From Actinomycetes bacterium (GTDB lineage Bacteria; Actinomycetota; Actinomycetes; Propionibacteriales; Nocardioidaceae), in NCBI GenBank assembly GCA_023460975.1, contig JAEWOG010000006.1, forward strand, positions 1-26,352: 26,352 nt of DNA, read 5' to 3'. This document shows, in pieces, positions 1-5,888 of the stretch. Below the pieces are notes generated by a model. It made no database searches. It had not been told where the DNA came from and worked only from the letters and a program-made list of their open reading frames with translations. Position 1 is the stretch's first letter; each line of letters opens with the position of its first letter. The translations under genes were made by a program, and so were the position numbers.

Positions 1-1
1 T

Positions 2-25
2 GCGTCAGATGTGTATATCAGACAG
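2..25 (+). other. Residual Nextera transposase adapter (not genomic)
   Basis: Bases 2-25 match the 3' 24 bases of the Illumina Nextera read-1 adapter (GCGTCAGATGTGTATAAG followed by AGACAG) at 22 of 24 positions; the only differences are two adjacent bases at 17-18. The true insert should start at about base 26. The mutase reading frame runs on through these bases, but the residues it encodes there are not protein sequence. The adapter match is from memory of the standard oligonucleotide. Confidence 0.9.
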
Positions 26-1587
26 CCCACGGAGCCCGAGACGCCGGTCGGCGCGCGGAACTCGCCGAAGACCTCGCGGAGCGCCTGCGCCCACTCGCCG
101 ACGGTGACACCGGCGCGCGCGCAGTCGAGGGAGGCCTCGAAGAGGTTGTCCTCCGTCCCGGCGACCTCCTTGAGCCGCTCGAGCGAGTCGGCCGCGGCCT
201 TGGCGTCCGCCGGGTCCGCGTCGCGCTGGGTGCGCCAGGCGCGGACGGCCTCGATGGCCTTGGCCTCGACGTCGGCGTCGACGGTCTGGATCGCGGTGTC
301 GAGGTCGGCCGTGAGCGGGTTGGGCTCGGTGGTCTCGAACTTGTTGACGCCGACGACGATGTCCTCGCCGGCCTCGATGCGCTGGCGGCGAAGGGAGTGG
401 CTCGCCACGAGGGCGTTCTTCATGTAGCCGGACTCGCCGGCGGGGACCGCGCCCCCCATGTCCTGGATGCGCTCGATCTCTGCCTTCGCGCCCTCGACGA
501 GCTCGTTGACCTTGGCCTCGACGACCGGCGACCCGGCGAAGAGGTCGTCGTACTCGAGCAGGTCGGACTCGAAGGCGAGGACCTGCTGGAGGCGCAGCGC
601 CCACTGCTGGTCCCAGGGGCGCGGCAGGCCGAGCGCCTCGTTCCACGCCGGGAGCTGGACCGCGCGGGCGCGGGCGTCCTTGCTCAGCGTCACCGCGAGC
701 ATCTCGAGGACGATGCGCTGGACGTTGTTCTCCGGCTGGGCCTCGGTCAGGCCGAGGCTGTTGACCTGGACGCCGTAGCGGAAGCGGCGCTGCTTCGGGT
801 CGGTGACGCCGTACCGCTCGCGGCAGATCTCGTCCCACAGCTCGACGAAGGCGCGCATCTTGCACATCTCCTCGACGAAGCGGACGCCCGCGTTGACGAA
901 GAAGGAGATCCGTCCGACGACCTTGCCGAAGTCCTCCTCGGAGACCTGACCGGTGGCGCGGACCGCGTCCAGCACGGCCATCGAGGTGCTGAGCGCGTAC
1001 GCGAGCTCCTGCTCGGGCGTGGCTCCGGCCTCCTGCAGGTGGTAGCTGCAGATGTTGATCGGGTTCCACTTCGGGATGTGGTTGACCGTGTACGCGATCA
1101 TGTCGGCCGTCAGGCGCATCGACGCCTGCGGCGGGAACACGTACGTCCCGCGGGAGAGGTACTCCTTGATGATGTCGTTCTGGGTGGTGCCGGCGAGCTG
1201 ACGGGCCACGTCGGCGGGGTCGGTGCCGGGGTTCTGCTCCTCCGCGGCCACCTGGTACATCGCCAGCATCCACATCGCCGGCGCATTGATCGTCATCGAC
1301 GTGTTCATCTCCACCAGCGGGATGTCCTCGAAGAGACGACGCATCTCGCCCAGGTGGGGCACGGGCACACCGACCTTGCCGACCTCGCCGCGCGCCAGCG
1401 GGCTGTCGGGGTCGTAGCCCGTCTGGGTGGGCAGGTCGAAGGCGACCGACAGACCGGTCTGCCCCTTCGCGAGGTTGGTGCGGTAGAGCGCATTCGACGC
1501 GGCCGCCGTGGAGTGGCCCGCGTACGTACGCATCACCCAGGGACGGTCCTTCTCGGGGCGCGGGGCAGCGGCCTGCGTGTCAGTCAT
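26..1587 (-). CDS. meaA: MeaA-like acyl-CoA mutase, substrate-binding domain; 3' end truncated by contig edge
   Basis: This is a B12-dependent acyl-CoA mutase of the methylmalonyl-CoA mutase family. About 520 residues are visible: the TIM-barrel substrate domain, with TYAGHST near residue 21, GLSVAFDLPTQTGYDPD near 46-62, NTSMTINAPA, GTTQNDIIKEYLSRGTYVFP, KWNPINICSYHLQEAG and FFVNAGVRFVEEM. The sequence stops just after FGEFRAPTGVSG, the hinge before the cobalamin-binding domain (DxHxxG type), so that domain should lie on the next contig. The wording of these motifs resembles the actinobacterial MeaA proteins (ethylmalonyl-CoA mutase of the ethylmalonyl-CoA pathway) more than the mutAB large subunit; the subclass is inference. 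The ATG at 1587 is followed by the expected MTDTQ...RPWVMRTYAG start. No clear Shine-Dalgarno is present; a -10-like box 7 nt upstream suggests a leaderless mRNA. The adenosyltransferase at 2153 would supply the AdoCbl cofactor. Confidence 0.88.
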
Positions 1588-1594
1588 GCAGCGA

Positions 1595-1624
1595 AGGTTA
1601 AGCCCGGTGAGTGGGACACGTCAT
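1595..1624 (-). promoter_or_regulatory. Candidate promoter of the mutase, leaderless type
   Basis: On the minus strand ATGACG (1624-1619) and TAACCT (1600-1595) are separated by 18 bp and resemble housekeeping -35 and -10 boxes. TAACCT ends 7 nt before the ATG at 1587, so transcription would begin at or next to the start codon. This agrees with the absence of a ribosome-binding site. A second GGTTAA copy (plus-strand sense) lies 30 bp away at 1626-1631. Prediction only. Confidence 0.4.
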
Positions 1625-1670
1625 TGGTTAACGGATGTGAACCTAGCCACGCCGGGTGCGCCGAGCGCCC

Positions 1671-1976
1671 TCACGCAGCGGCGGCGCGGCGCTCGATCTC
1701 CACGGCGTGACCCACCCGGGCGAGGTGGATCATGCGCAGCACGGAGGGGCTGCAATCGAGGAGAGTCAGCTGGCGTCCCTCCAGCCACGCCTGCCGCGTG
1801 GCGACCAGAAGCACCCGGAGCGCCACCACGTCGAGAGCCTCAACGCCGCTCATGTCGATGAGCACGTGATCTGCCGTGCTGAGCACGTCGTAGATGGCGC
1901 CGCGGACCTGCGACGTGCTCCGCACGTCGAACTCACCGCTCAACACAACCTTCGGTCCATCGGTGGTGATGTCCAT
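1671..1976 (-). CDS. STAS-domain protein, anti-anti-sigma-factor-like, phospho-serine missing
   Basis: This 101-residue protein is a single STAS domain of the SpoIIAA/RsbV type: beta strands with the GEFDV segment near residue 14, VLIDMSGVEALD at 38-49, then helix and strand, and a short alanine-rich tail. Family members normally bind an anti-sigma kinase and are switched by phosphorylation of a serine in a D-S-S-G loop. Here that loop reads D49-V50-V51-A52, so neither serine is present and canonical phospho-switching is unlikely. It may be a constitutive binder, a partner-specific adaptor or a divergent member. The start at 1976 is supported by AGGAG about 5 nt upstream. It is divergent from the adenosyltransferase gene with a 176-bp gap. 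No kinase or sigma factor lies in the window, so its partner is unknown. Confidence 0.8.
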   Translation of the reverse strand: MDITTDGPKVVLSGEFDVRSTSQVRGAIYDVLSTADHVLIDMSGVEALDVVALRVLLVATRQAWLEGRQLTLLDCSPSVLRMIHLARVGHAVEIERRAAAA

Positions 1977-2014
1977 CGATTCTCCTCGGTTTCCCCCGGT
2001 TCCGTGTCCGACTC

Positions 2015-2039
2015 CTACCCGGAACTACGAACTTCTAAC
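2015..2039 (-). promoter_or_regulatory. Possible SigB/SigF-type promoter for the STAS gene
   Basis: On the minus strand GTTA (2039-2036), 15 bp, then GGGTAG (2020-2015) resembles the general-stress promoter pattern GTTT-N14 to 16-GGGTAT of actinobacterial SigB/SigF regulons. It would give a 5' leader of about 30 nt carrying the AGGAG ribosome-binding site. Auto-control of a STAS gene by a stress sigma factor is common in the family. The match is short and may be chance. Confidence 0.3.
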
Positions 2040-2139
2040 GACTATGACGCACATCTCACCCATTTGGTTGCCCCCACGCGACTCTTTTCTTCTGCTTCTT
2101 ACGCCCCAGACGCCACAGGAGCCACACCAGCGTCGCGGC

Positions 2140-2145
2140 TAGGCT
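2140..2145 (+). promoter_or_regulatory. -10 box of the adenosyltransferase gene, leaderless type
   Basis: TAGGCT fits the TANNNT -10 consensus and ends 7 nt before the ATG at 2153, placing the transcription start at that codon. No good -35 box is visible 16-19 bp upstream. The spacing favours 2153 over the other ATG at 2147 as the translation start. Confidence 0.4.
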
Positions 2146-2152
2146 CATGGAC

Positions 2153-2731
2153 ATGGTGAATCTGACGCGTATCTACACCCGGACCGGCGACGCGGGGACC
2201 ACGCGTCTGGGCGACATGAGCGAGACGGCCAAGACCGACACCCGACTCGCCGCGTACGCCGACGTCGATGAGGCCAACGCCCACATCGGCGTGGCACTGG
2301 CCCTGGGCGATCTGGACGACGACGTCGTGGCCACGCTCACGCACATCCAGAACGACCTGTTCGACGTGGGCGCCGACCTGTGCACCCCGGTCGTGGCCGA
2401 CCCCGAGTATCCCCCCCTGCGCATCGAGCAGGACTACATCGACCGCCTCGAGGGCTGGTGCGACCACTACAACGAGGAACTCCCCAAGCTGCGCTCGTTC
2501 ATTCTCAACGGAGGAACCGTCGGCGCCGCGCACCTTCACGTCGCCCGTACCGTCACGCGGCGCGCCGAGCGGGGTGGCTGGGCCGCGTACGCCGAGTACG
2601 CCGACGAGATGAACGTGCTGGCCGTGAAGTACCTCAACCGGCTCTCCGACCTGCTCTTCATCCTCGCCCGGTACGCGAACCGCGAGAATGGCGACGTCCT
2701 GTGGGTGCCCGGCGGCGAGCGCTCGAAGTGA
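2153..2731 (+). CDS. PduO-type ATP:cob(I)alamin adenosyltransferase
   Basis: This enzyme moves the adenosyl group of ATP to cob(I)alamin to make coenzyme B12 (AdoCbl), the cofactor of the mutase at 26-1587. The 192-residue length fits the family. Visible motifs are IYTRTGDAGTT near the N-terminus (ATP-binding loop), AYADVDEANAHIG, FILNGGTVGAAHLHVARTVT with the conserved RRAER stretch, and YLNRLSDLLFILARY near the C-terminus. The start at 2153 gives MVNLTRIYTR and fits the -10 box 7 nt upstream; ATG 2147 is the in-frame alternative and would add two residues. In M. tuberculosis the homologue (Rv1314c) also sits just beyond the atp operon and DUF2550 gene. It is convergent with the ynfA-type gene, with a strong hairpin between them. 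Confidence 0.93.
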   Translation: MVNLTRIYTRTGDAGTTRLGDMSETAKTDTRLAAYADVDEANAHIGVALALGDLDDDVVATLTHIQNDLFDVGADLCTPVVADPEYPPLRIEQDYIDRLEGWCDHYNEELPKLRSFILNGGTVGAAHLHVARTVTRRAERGGWAAYAEYADEMNVLAVKYLNRLSDLLFILARYANRENGDVLWVPGGERSK

Positions 2732-2786
2732 GGAACGAACGGAGGGCGTGAGCCGCCCACCCGTACGCGGCGAGCCCTCGAAGTGA
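2714..2786 (+). repeat. Short imperfect direct repeat at and after the adenosyltransferase stop
   Basis: Bases 2714-2731 (the last codons and stop) and 2769-2786 are the same 18-mer with one mismatch, GGCGAGC(G/C)CTCGAAGTGA, 55 bp apart. This looks like a local duplication of the gene end or two halves of a small dispersed element. No function is evident. Confidence 0.6.
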
Positions 2787-2801
2787 CGAGCCTCGTGTGC
2801 C

Positions 2802-2833
2802 TCAGGTTCCCCCGCAGAAGCGGGGGAACCTGA
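2802..2833. terminator. Perfect 14-bp hairpin between convergent genes
   Basis: A perfect inverted repeat (arms 2802-2815 and 2820-2833, reading TCAGGTTCCCCCGC on the left) encloses the 4-base loop AGAA. It lies between the convergent stops at 2731 and 2893, so it can terminate transcripts from either side. Neither side has a clear T run, which is usual for high-GC actinobacterial terminators. Confidence 0.7.
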
Positions 2834-2892
2834 ACATCACGGGGCATGCAAACCCCCAGAAGTTCAGGACACGCCCATGAGGTCCGGCCTGC

Positions 2893-3225
2893 TCAGGCCC
2901 TCGGGGCGTACATGATCACCGCGACCCCCGCCAGGCACAGTCCCGCGCCCATCAGGTCGTAGCGATCGGGCCGGAAGCCGTCCACCACCATGCCCCACGC
3001 CAACGACCCGGCCACGAAAATGCCGCCGTACGCCGCCAGGATCCGGCCGAAGTTGGGATCGGGCTGCAGGGTGGCGACCACCCCGTACAGGCCCAGGGCG
3101 ATCACTCCCATCCCCACCCACAGCAACCCTCGGTGTTCGCGGATGCCCTGCCACACCAGCCAGGCCCCGCCGATCTCAGCGAGCGCCGCCAGCGCGAACA
3201 GGGCGAGGGAGCGCAGTTCGAGCAT
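2893..3225 (-). CDS. YnfA/UPF0060 family small membrane protein
   Basis: This 110-residue protein has four hydrophobic segments (about residues 4-25, 33-52, 62-82 and 92-107). The family signature is visible: LAEIGGAWLVW in helix 1, RILAAYGGIFVAGSLAW in helix 3, and VVDGFRPDRYDLMGAGLCL before helix 4. Length and layout match the YnfA family, which is related to small multidrug-resistance transporters; transport substrates are not well defined. The ATG at 3225 lies 3 nt downstream of the NTF2-like gene stop, so the two are probably cotranscribed. Membrane location is predicted from the hydrophobic segments. Confidence 0.9.
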   Translation of the reverse strand: MLELRSLALFALAALAEIGGAWLVWQGIREHRGLLWVGMGVIALGLYGVVATLQPDPNFGRILAAYGGIFVAGSLAWGMVVDGFRPDRYDLMGAGLCLAGVAVIMYAPRA

Positions 3226-3228
3226 CGC

Positions 3229-3732
3229 TCAGGCGCCCGTGACGCCGAACTTCGCCGCCCATCGGGCGCCGTCCTCCGACAGCGTGCCGAGTTCCTGACA
3301 GCGCCGGACATAGCCCTTCGCCATCTCGAAGAACTCCATCGGGTTGTAGACGTCCTCCTCCTCGCGCCACAGGCCATTGCCGGCGTAGCGCAGGATCGTC
3401 ACGTTCGCCATCGCGTGCCGCGACCCGTCCCCCGGGTCCCGCATGGGGTTGTCGATCTCGGCGATCACCCAGCCCTTCTCGACGTCGATGGTCACCCAGT
3501 TCGCGGGGAAGTGCGTCATCTCGTTGCCGGGGAAGGAACCCATCGTGCGGGTGACCCAGGCGCGGATCTCCTCGTGCCCGGAGAACTTCCCGTACGCGTG
3601 CTCGACGTAGGTCGCATCCGGCGTGAAGCACTGGACGAAGTGCTCCCAGTCGCCGGTCTCGGCACAGCGCTGCACTGCCGACTGGAAGGACGCAAAGGCG
3701 TCGATGAGTTCATCACGGGTCCACGTGGTCAT
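3229..3732 (-). CDS. NTF2-like/SnoaL-like protein of unknown function
   Basis: This 167-residue protein has the layout of an NTF2/SnoaL cone-fold domain: an N-terminal helix (DELIDAFASFQSAVQRCAE), GDWEHFVQCFTPDATYVEHAYGKFSGHEEIRAWV, a central strand region with DNPMRDPGDGSR, and a C-terminal WREEEDVYNPMEFFEMAKGY stretch. The fold covers isomerases, dehydratases, hydrolases and non-catalytic binders, so no reaction can be assigned. The start at 3732 gives MTTWTRDELIDAF; no strong ribosome-binding site precedes it. It sits 45 bp after the MFS gene and 3 nt before the ynfA-type gene, probably as part of one run. Confidence 0.82.
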   Translation of the reverse strand: MTTWTRDELIDAFASFQSAVQRCAETGDWEHFVQCFTPDATYVEHAYGKFSGHEEIRAWVTRTMGSFPGNEMTHFPANWVTIDVEKGWVIAEIDNPMRDPGDGSRHAMANVTILRYAGNGLWREEEDVYNPMEFFEMAKGYVRRCQELGTLSEDGARWAAKFGVTGA

Positions 3733-3777
3733 GGCGGCGATGATGTCAGAGACGACGCTGCCCTGACCTCTGCTCGG

Positions 3778-4941
3778 TCAGCGCGTCTCAGAACGCTGCC
3801 GCGCGGCGGGCACTGCGAGCGCCGCAGGAACCAGCGCGAGAGCGACCACCGACAGCGCGTTGAGGGTCCCGATCTCGTCGGCGAGGAACCCGAGCAGCGG
3901 CGGGCCCGCGAGGAAGGAGCCGTACCCGATCGTCGAGACCACGGACAGCCGTACGGCTGCGCGGGCTGGATCATCCGAGGCGGCGCTCATTCCGACGGGG
4001 AAACCCAACGAAGCGCCGGCCCCCCACAGGAGGATGCCGAGCACCACGAGCGCGGGATGCGCGCCGAGGACGAGCAGAAGGACTCCTGCGCCAGCGGCCG
4101 CCATCGTGCCCCACAGCACCCGGGCTCGGCCGTACCGGTCGAGCAACCCGACCCCGAACCACCGGGTCGCGGTCATGGCACCGACGAACAGGGCGAAGCC
4201 TGCGACCCCGGCAGCGTGGGAGACGCCGTGGCCGTCCACCAATGCCACGGCGAGCCAGTCGTTGGCGGTTCCCTCCGCCAGGGCCAGCGCGAAGACCATC
4301 ACGCCGATCATCAGGGTCCGCGGCTCCAGCCACGCACTGAACGCCCCGGCAGCGACCGGGCCCTTCTCCTGGGACGCGGTGGTCAGGAATGCCCCGGCGG
4401 AGCGCATCACCACCACGAAGGAGACGAGTACGACCGCCCCCAGGTGCCACGTCGCGGCCAGATCAGCGCCGAGGGCCGCGGCGCCACCCAGGGCACCCAC
4501 GACCGTACCCAGGCTGAACGCTGCGTGGAAGCGTGGCATGACCGCCCGGCCGAGCCCTCGCTCGACGGCGGCGCCCTCCGAGTTCATCGCGACGTCCCAC
4601 ACGCCGATTCCGACCCCGTACGTCGCCAACCCCAGCGCCATGAGTGGCAACGACTCCCCCATGGCCACTGCGACCACCAGGAGGCCGAGCGCGGCGGCGC
4701 TCACCCCGCACCGCACGACGAAGCGGGCGCCCTTGCGTGCGATGACGGCGCCGCTGGTCGGGAGCGCAACGATCGAACCCGCCGTGATGGCGAGCAGTAG
4801 GACGCCGAGCTCGCCGTTGCTCAAGTCGAAGGCCGAGCGCGCCTCGGGGATGCGAGACACCCACGTGGAGAAGCACAGCCCGTTGAGGACGAAGGCCCAC
4901 GCCACCGCATTGCGCGCCCTCGTCACCGCGAGGTCCGTCAT
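3778..4941 (-). CDS. MFS transporter, YbjJ/fucose-permease-like
   Basis: This 387-residue protein is a 12-helix major facilitator with many glycine- and alanine-rich membrane segments. Features recalling the YbjJ-like branch are FSTWVSRIPEARSAFDLSNG after helix 1, GVWDVAMNSEGAAVE in the middle of the first half, and ALAEGTANDWLAVAL in the second half. Substrate and direction cannot be read from the sequence. The start at 4941 was chosen because its ATG overlaps the DUF2550 stop by four bases (ATGA) and gives MTDLAVTRARNAVAW, a normal MFS start; an upstream in-frame start at 5052 would overlap DUF2550 by 115 bases. It is therefore translationally coupled to DUF2550. Confidence 0.88.
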   Translation of the reverse strand: MTDLAVTRARNAVAWAFVLNGLCFSTWVSRIPEARSAFDLSNGELGVLLLAITAGSIVALPTSGAVIARKGARFVVRCGVSAAALGLLVVAVAMGESLPLMALGLATYGVGIGVWDVAMNSEGAAVERGLGRAVMPRFHAAFSLGTVVGALGGAAALGADLAATWHLGAVVLVSFVVVMRSAGAFLTTASQEKGPVAAGAFSAWLEPRTLMIGVMVFALALAEGTANDWLAVALVDGHGVSHAAGVAGFALFVGAMTATRWFGVGLLDRYGRARVLWGTMAAAGAGVLLLVLGAHPALVVLGILLWGAGASLGFPVGMSAASDDPARAAVRLSVVSTIGYGSFLAGPPLLGFLADEIGTLNALSVVALALVPAALAVPAARQRSETR

Positions 4942-5384
4942 CGGCCCCGGTTCCAGTCGGTCCCGGGGGGACCCGACTCGACCCATGACTGGAATCCCAT
5001 CAGGGAGGCTTCGCTCATCGCGAGCTCGACCTTCTCGGCTCCCAACCGGCACTCGACCACGACGTGGTCATCGAACAGGGACATGAGCTCCGGCCCCGTG
5101 GGCTCGCGGCGCGACTCGTACAGCAGACGGTCTCGCGACCACGTGAACTTCGGGGTCGGCGAGAGCGAGAAGATCCGGAACCACTCGAGGCGGGAACCCT
5201 GATAGCGCCCCATGCCCAACAACCATCCGCGTCCGGGGCGGGAGTCGTCGACCCTGACGCTCAACTCGAAGGTCCCCCCGCGGCGCGACAACAGGCGACG
5301 GCGCACGATGAGACCCACCCCGTAGGCAACGACGAGCGCCAGCAGGACACCGATGATGTCGAGCACCAGCTGCCACGGGGCCAT
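4938..5384 (-). CDS. DUF2550 family protein, atp-operon neighbour
   Basis: This 148-residue protein has one N-terminal membrane helix (about residues 4-24) followed by RRRLLSRRGGTFELSVRVDD and a soluble beta-rich part with RGWLLGMGRYQGSRLEWFRIFSLS. It matches the actinobacterial DUF2550 family, whose members lie directly after atpC (Rv1312 in M. tuberculosis). Function is unknown; the basic stretch after the helix suggests an N-out, C-in anchored cytoplasmic domain. The ATG at 5384 has GGAGG 5 nt upstream; the upstream in-frame start at 5420 has no such support. A strong hairpin separates it from atpC, so it depends on read-through or its own promoter. Its stop overlaps the start of the MFS gene. 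Confidence 0.9.
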   Translation of the reverse strand: MAPWQLVLDIIGVLLALVVAYGVGLIVRRRLLSRRGGTFELSVRVDDSRPGRGWLLGMGRYQGSRLEWFRIFSLSPTPKFTWSRDRLLYESRREPTGPELMSLFDDHVVVECRLGAEKVELAMSEASLMGFQSWVESGPPGTDWNRGR

Positions 5385-5425
5385 CGACACCTCCAACACG
5401 ACTACACAGTGAGAGCACAAACAGA

Positions 5426-5459
5426 GAGCGCACGACCCCCCGAAGGGTGTCGTGCGCTC
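5426..5459 (-). terminator. UUCG-tetraloop terminator after atpC
   Basis: On the minus strand an 11-bp perfect stem (GAGCGCACGAC paired with GTCGTGCGCTC), one A-G mismatch and three more C-G pairs close a TTCG loop in the C(UUCG)G context, known to be exceptionally stable. TCTGTTTGTG follows as a modest T-rich tail. It begins 28 nt after the atpC stop and probably ends the ATP synthase transcript. Confidence 0.85.
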
Positions 5460-5486
5460 ACTGTATAGCCGCTCGAACTCAGCAGG

Positions 5487-5888
5487 TCACACGGCCCGCT
5501 CGGCGGCGCGTACGCGCGCCTCGGCCCGGCGTACGGCCTCGGCCGCCTCGTCGTTGTTCTCCCCCGCAGCGATCGCTCGCTCGAGGTCGTGACGCGCCTT
5601 CTCCAGATCGATCTCGTGCGACATCTCGGCACGCTCGGACAGGATCGAGACCCTGTTGTCCGCGACCGAGATGAACCCGGCGTCGACCGCCGCCACCCAG
5701 GTCTCCCCGTCCGTGGTGTTGATGTCGACGACACCGTCCACCAGGAGCGAGAGGAACGGAGTGTGTCCGGGCAGCACACCGAGGTCACCCTCGGTGGTGC
5801 GGGCGATGACCATCGTGGCCTCGCCCGACCACACGAGACGGTCGGCTGAAACCAGCTCGACCTGGAGGGACCCAGTTGCCGCTGCCAT
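5487..5888 (-). CDS. atpC: ATP synthase F1 epsilon subunit
   Basis: This 133-residue protein is the epsilon subunit of the central stalk, which couples Fo rotation to F1 and restrains ATP hydrolysis. The N-terminal beta sandwich is clear: LQVELVSADRLVWSGEATMV, then GDLGVLPGHTPFLSLL (the conserved GDxGILPGHxP motif) and FISVADNRVSIL. The C-terminal helical hairpin (residues about 90-133, DLEKARHDLERAIA to ARVRAAERAV) is present. The start at 5888 was chosen because its ATG overlaps the atpD stop (TGATG); an upstream in-frame start at 5945 would reach into atpD. It is the last atp gene before the terminator. Confidence 0.97.
   Translation of the reverse strand: MAAATGSLQVELVSADRLVWSGEATMVIARTTEGDLGVLPGHTPFLSLLVDGVVDINTTDGETWVAAVDAGFISVADNRVSILSERAEMSHEIDLEKARHDLERAIAAGENNDEAAEAVRRAEARVRAAERAV

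Noticed and set aside
1..25. Real C-terminus of the mutase in the first 25 bases
   Set aside because: These bases match the Nextera adapter, so the residues encoded there are artefact.
5..1273. Minus-strand 422-codon frame overlapping the mutase
   Set aside because: It is the same strand but a different frame from the mutase, is rich in Arg/Pro/Gly with no motif, and runs into the adapter. The mutase frame carries all family motifs.
1588..1670. Cobalamin riboswitch before the mutase
   Set aside because: The gap is only 83 bp and contains no B12-box-like sequence or suitable fold.
2893..4941. A new defence or toxin-antitoxin system in the three-gene insertion
   Set aside because: All three proteins fit ordinary families (YnfA, NTF2-like, MFS), with no nuclease, kinase or toxin motif.
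4942..5052. Longer start of the MFS transporter
   Set aside because: It would overlap DUF2550 by 115 bases; the ATGA-coupled start at 4941 gives a normal MFS N-terminus.
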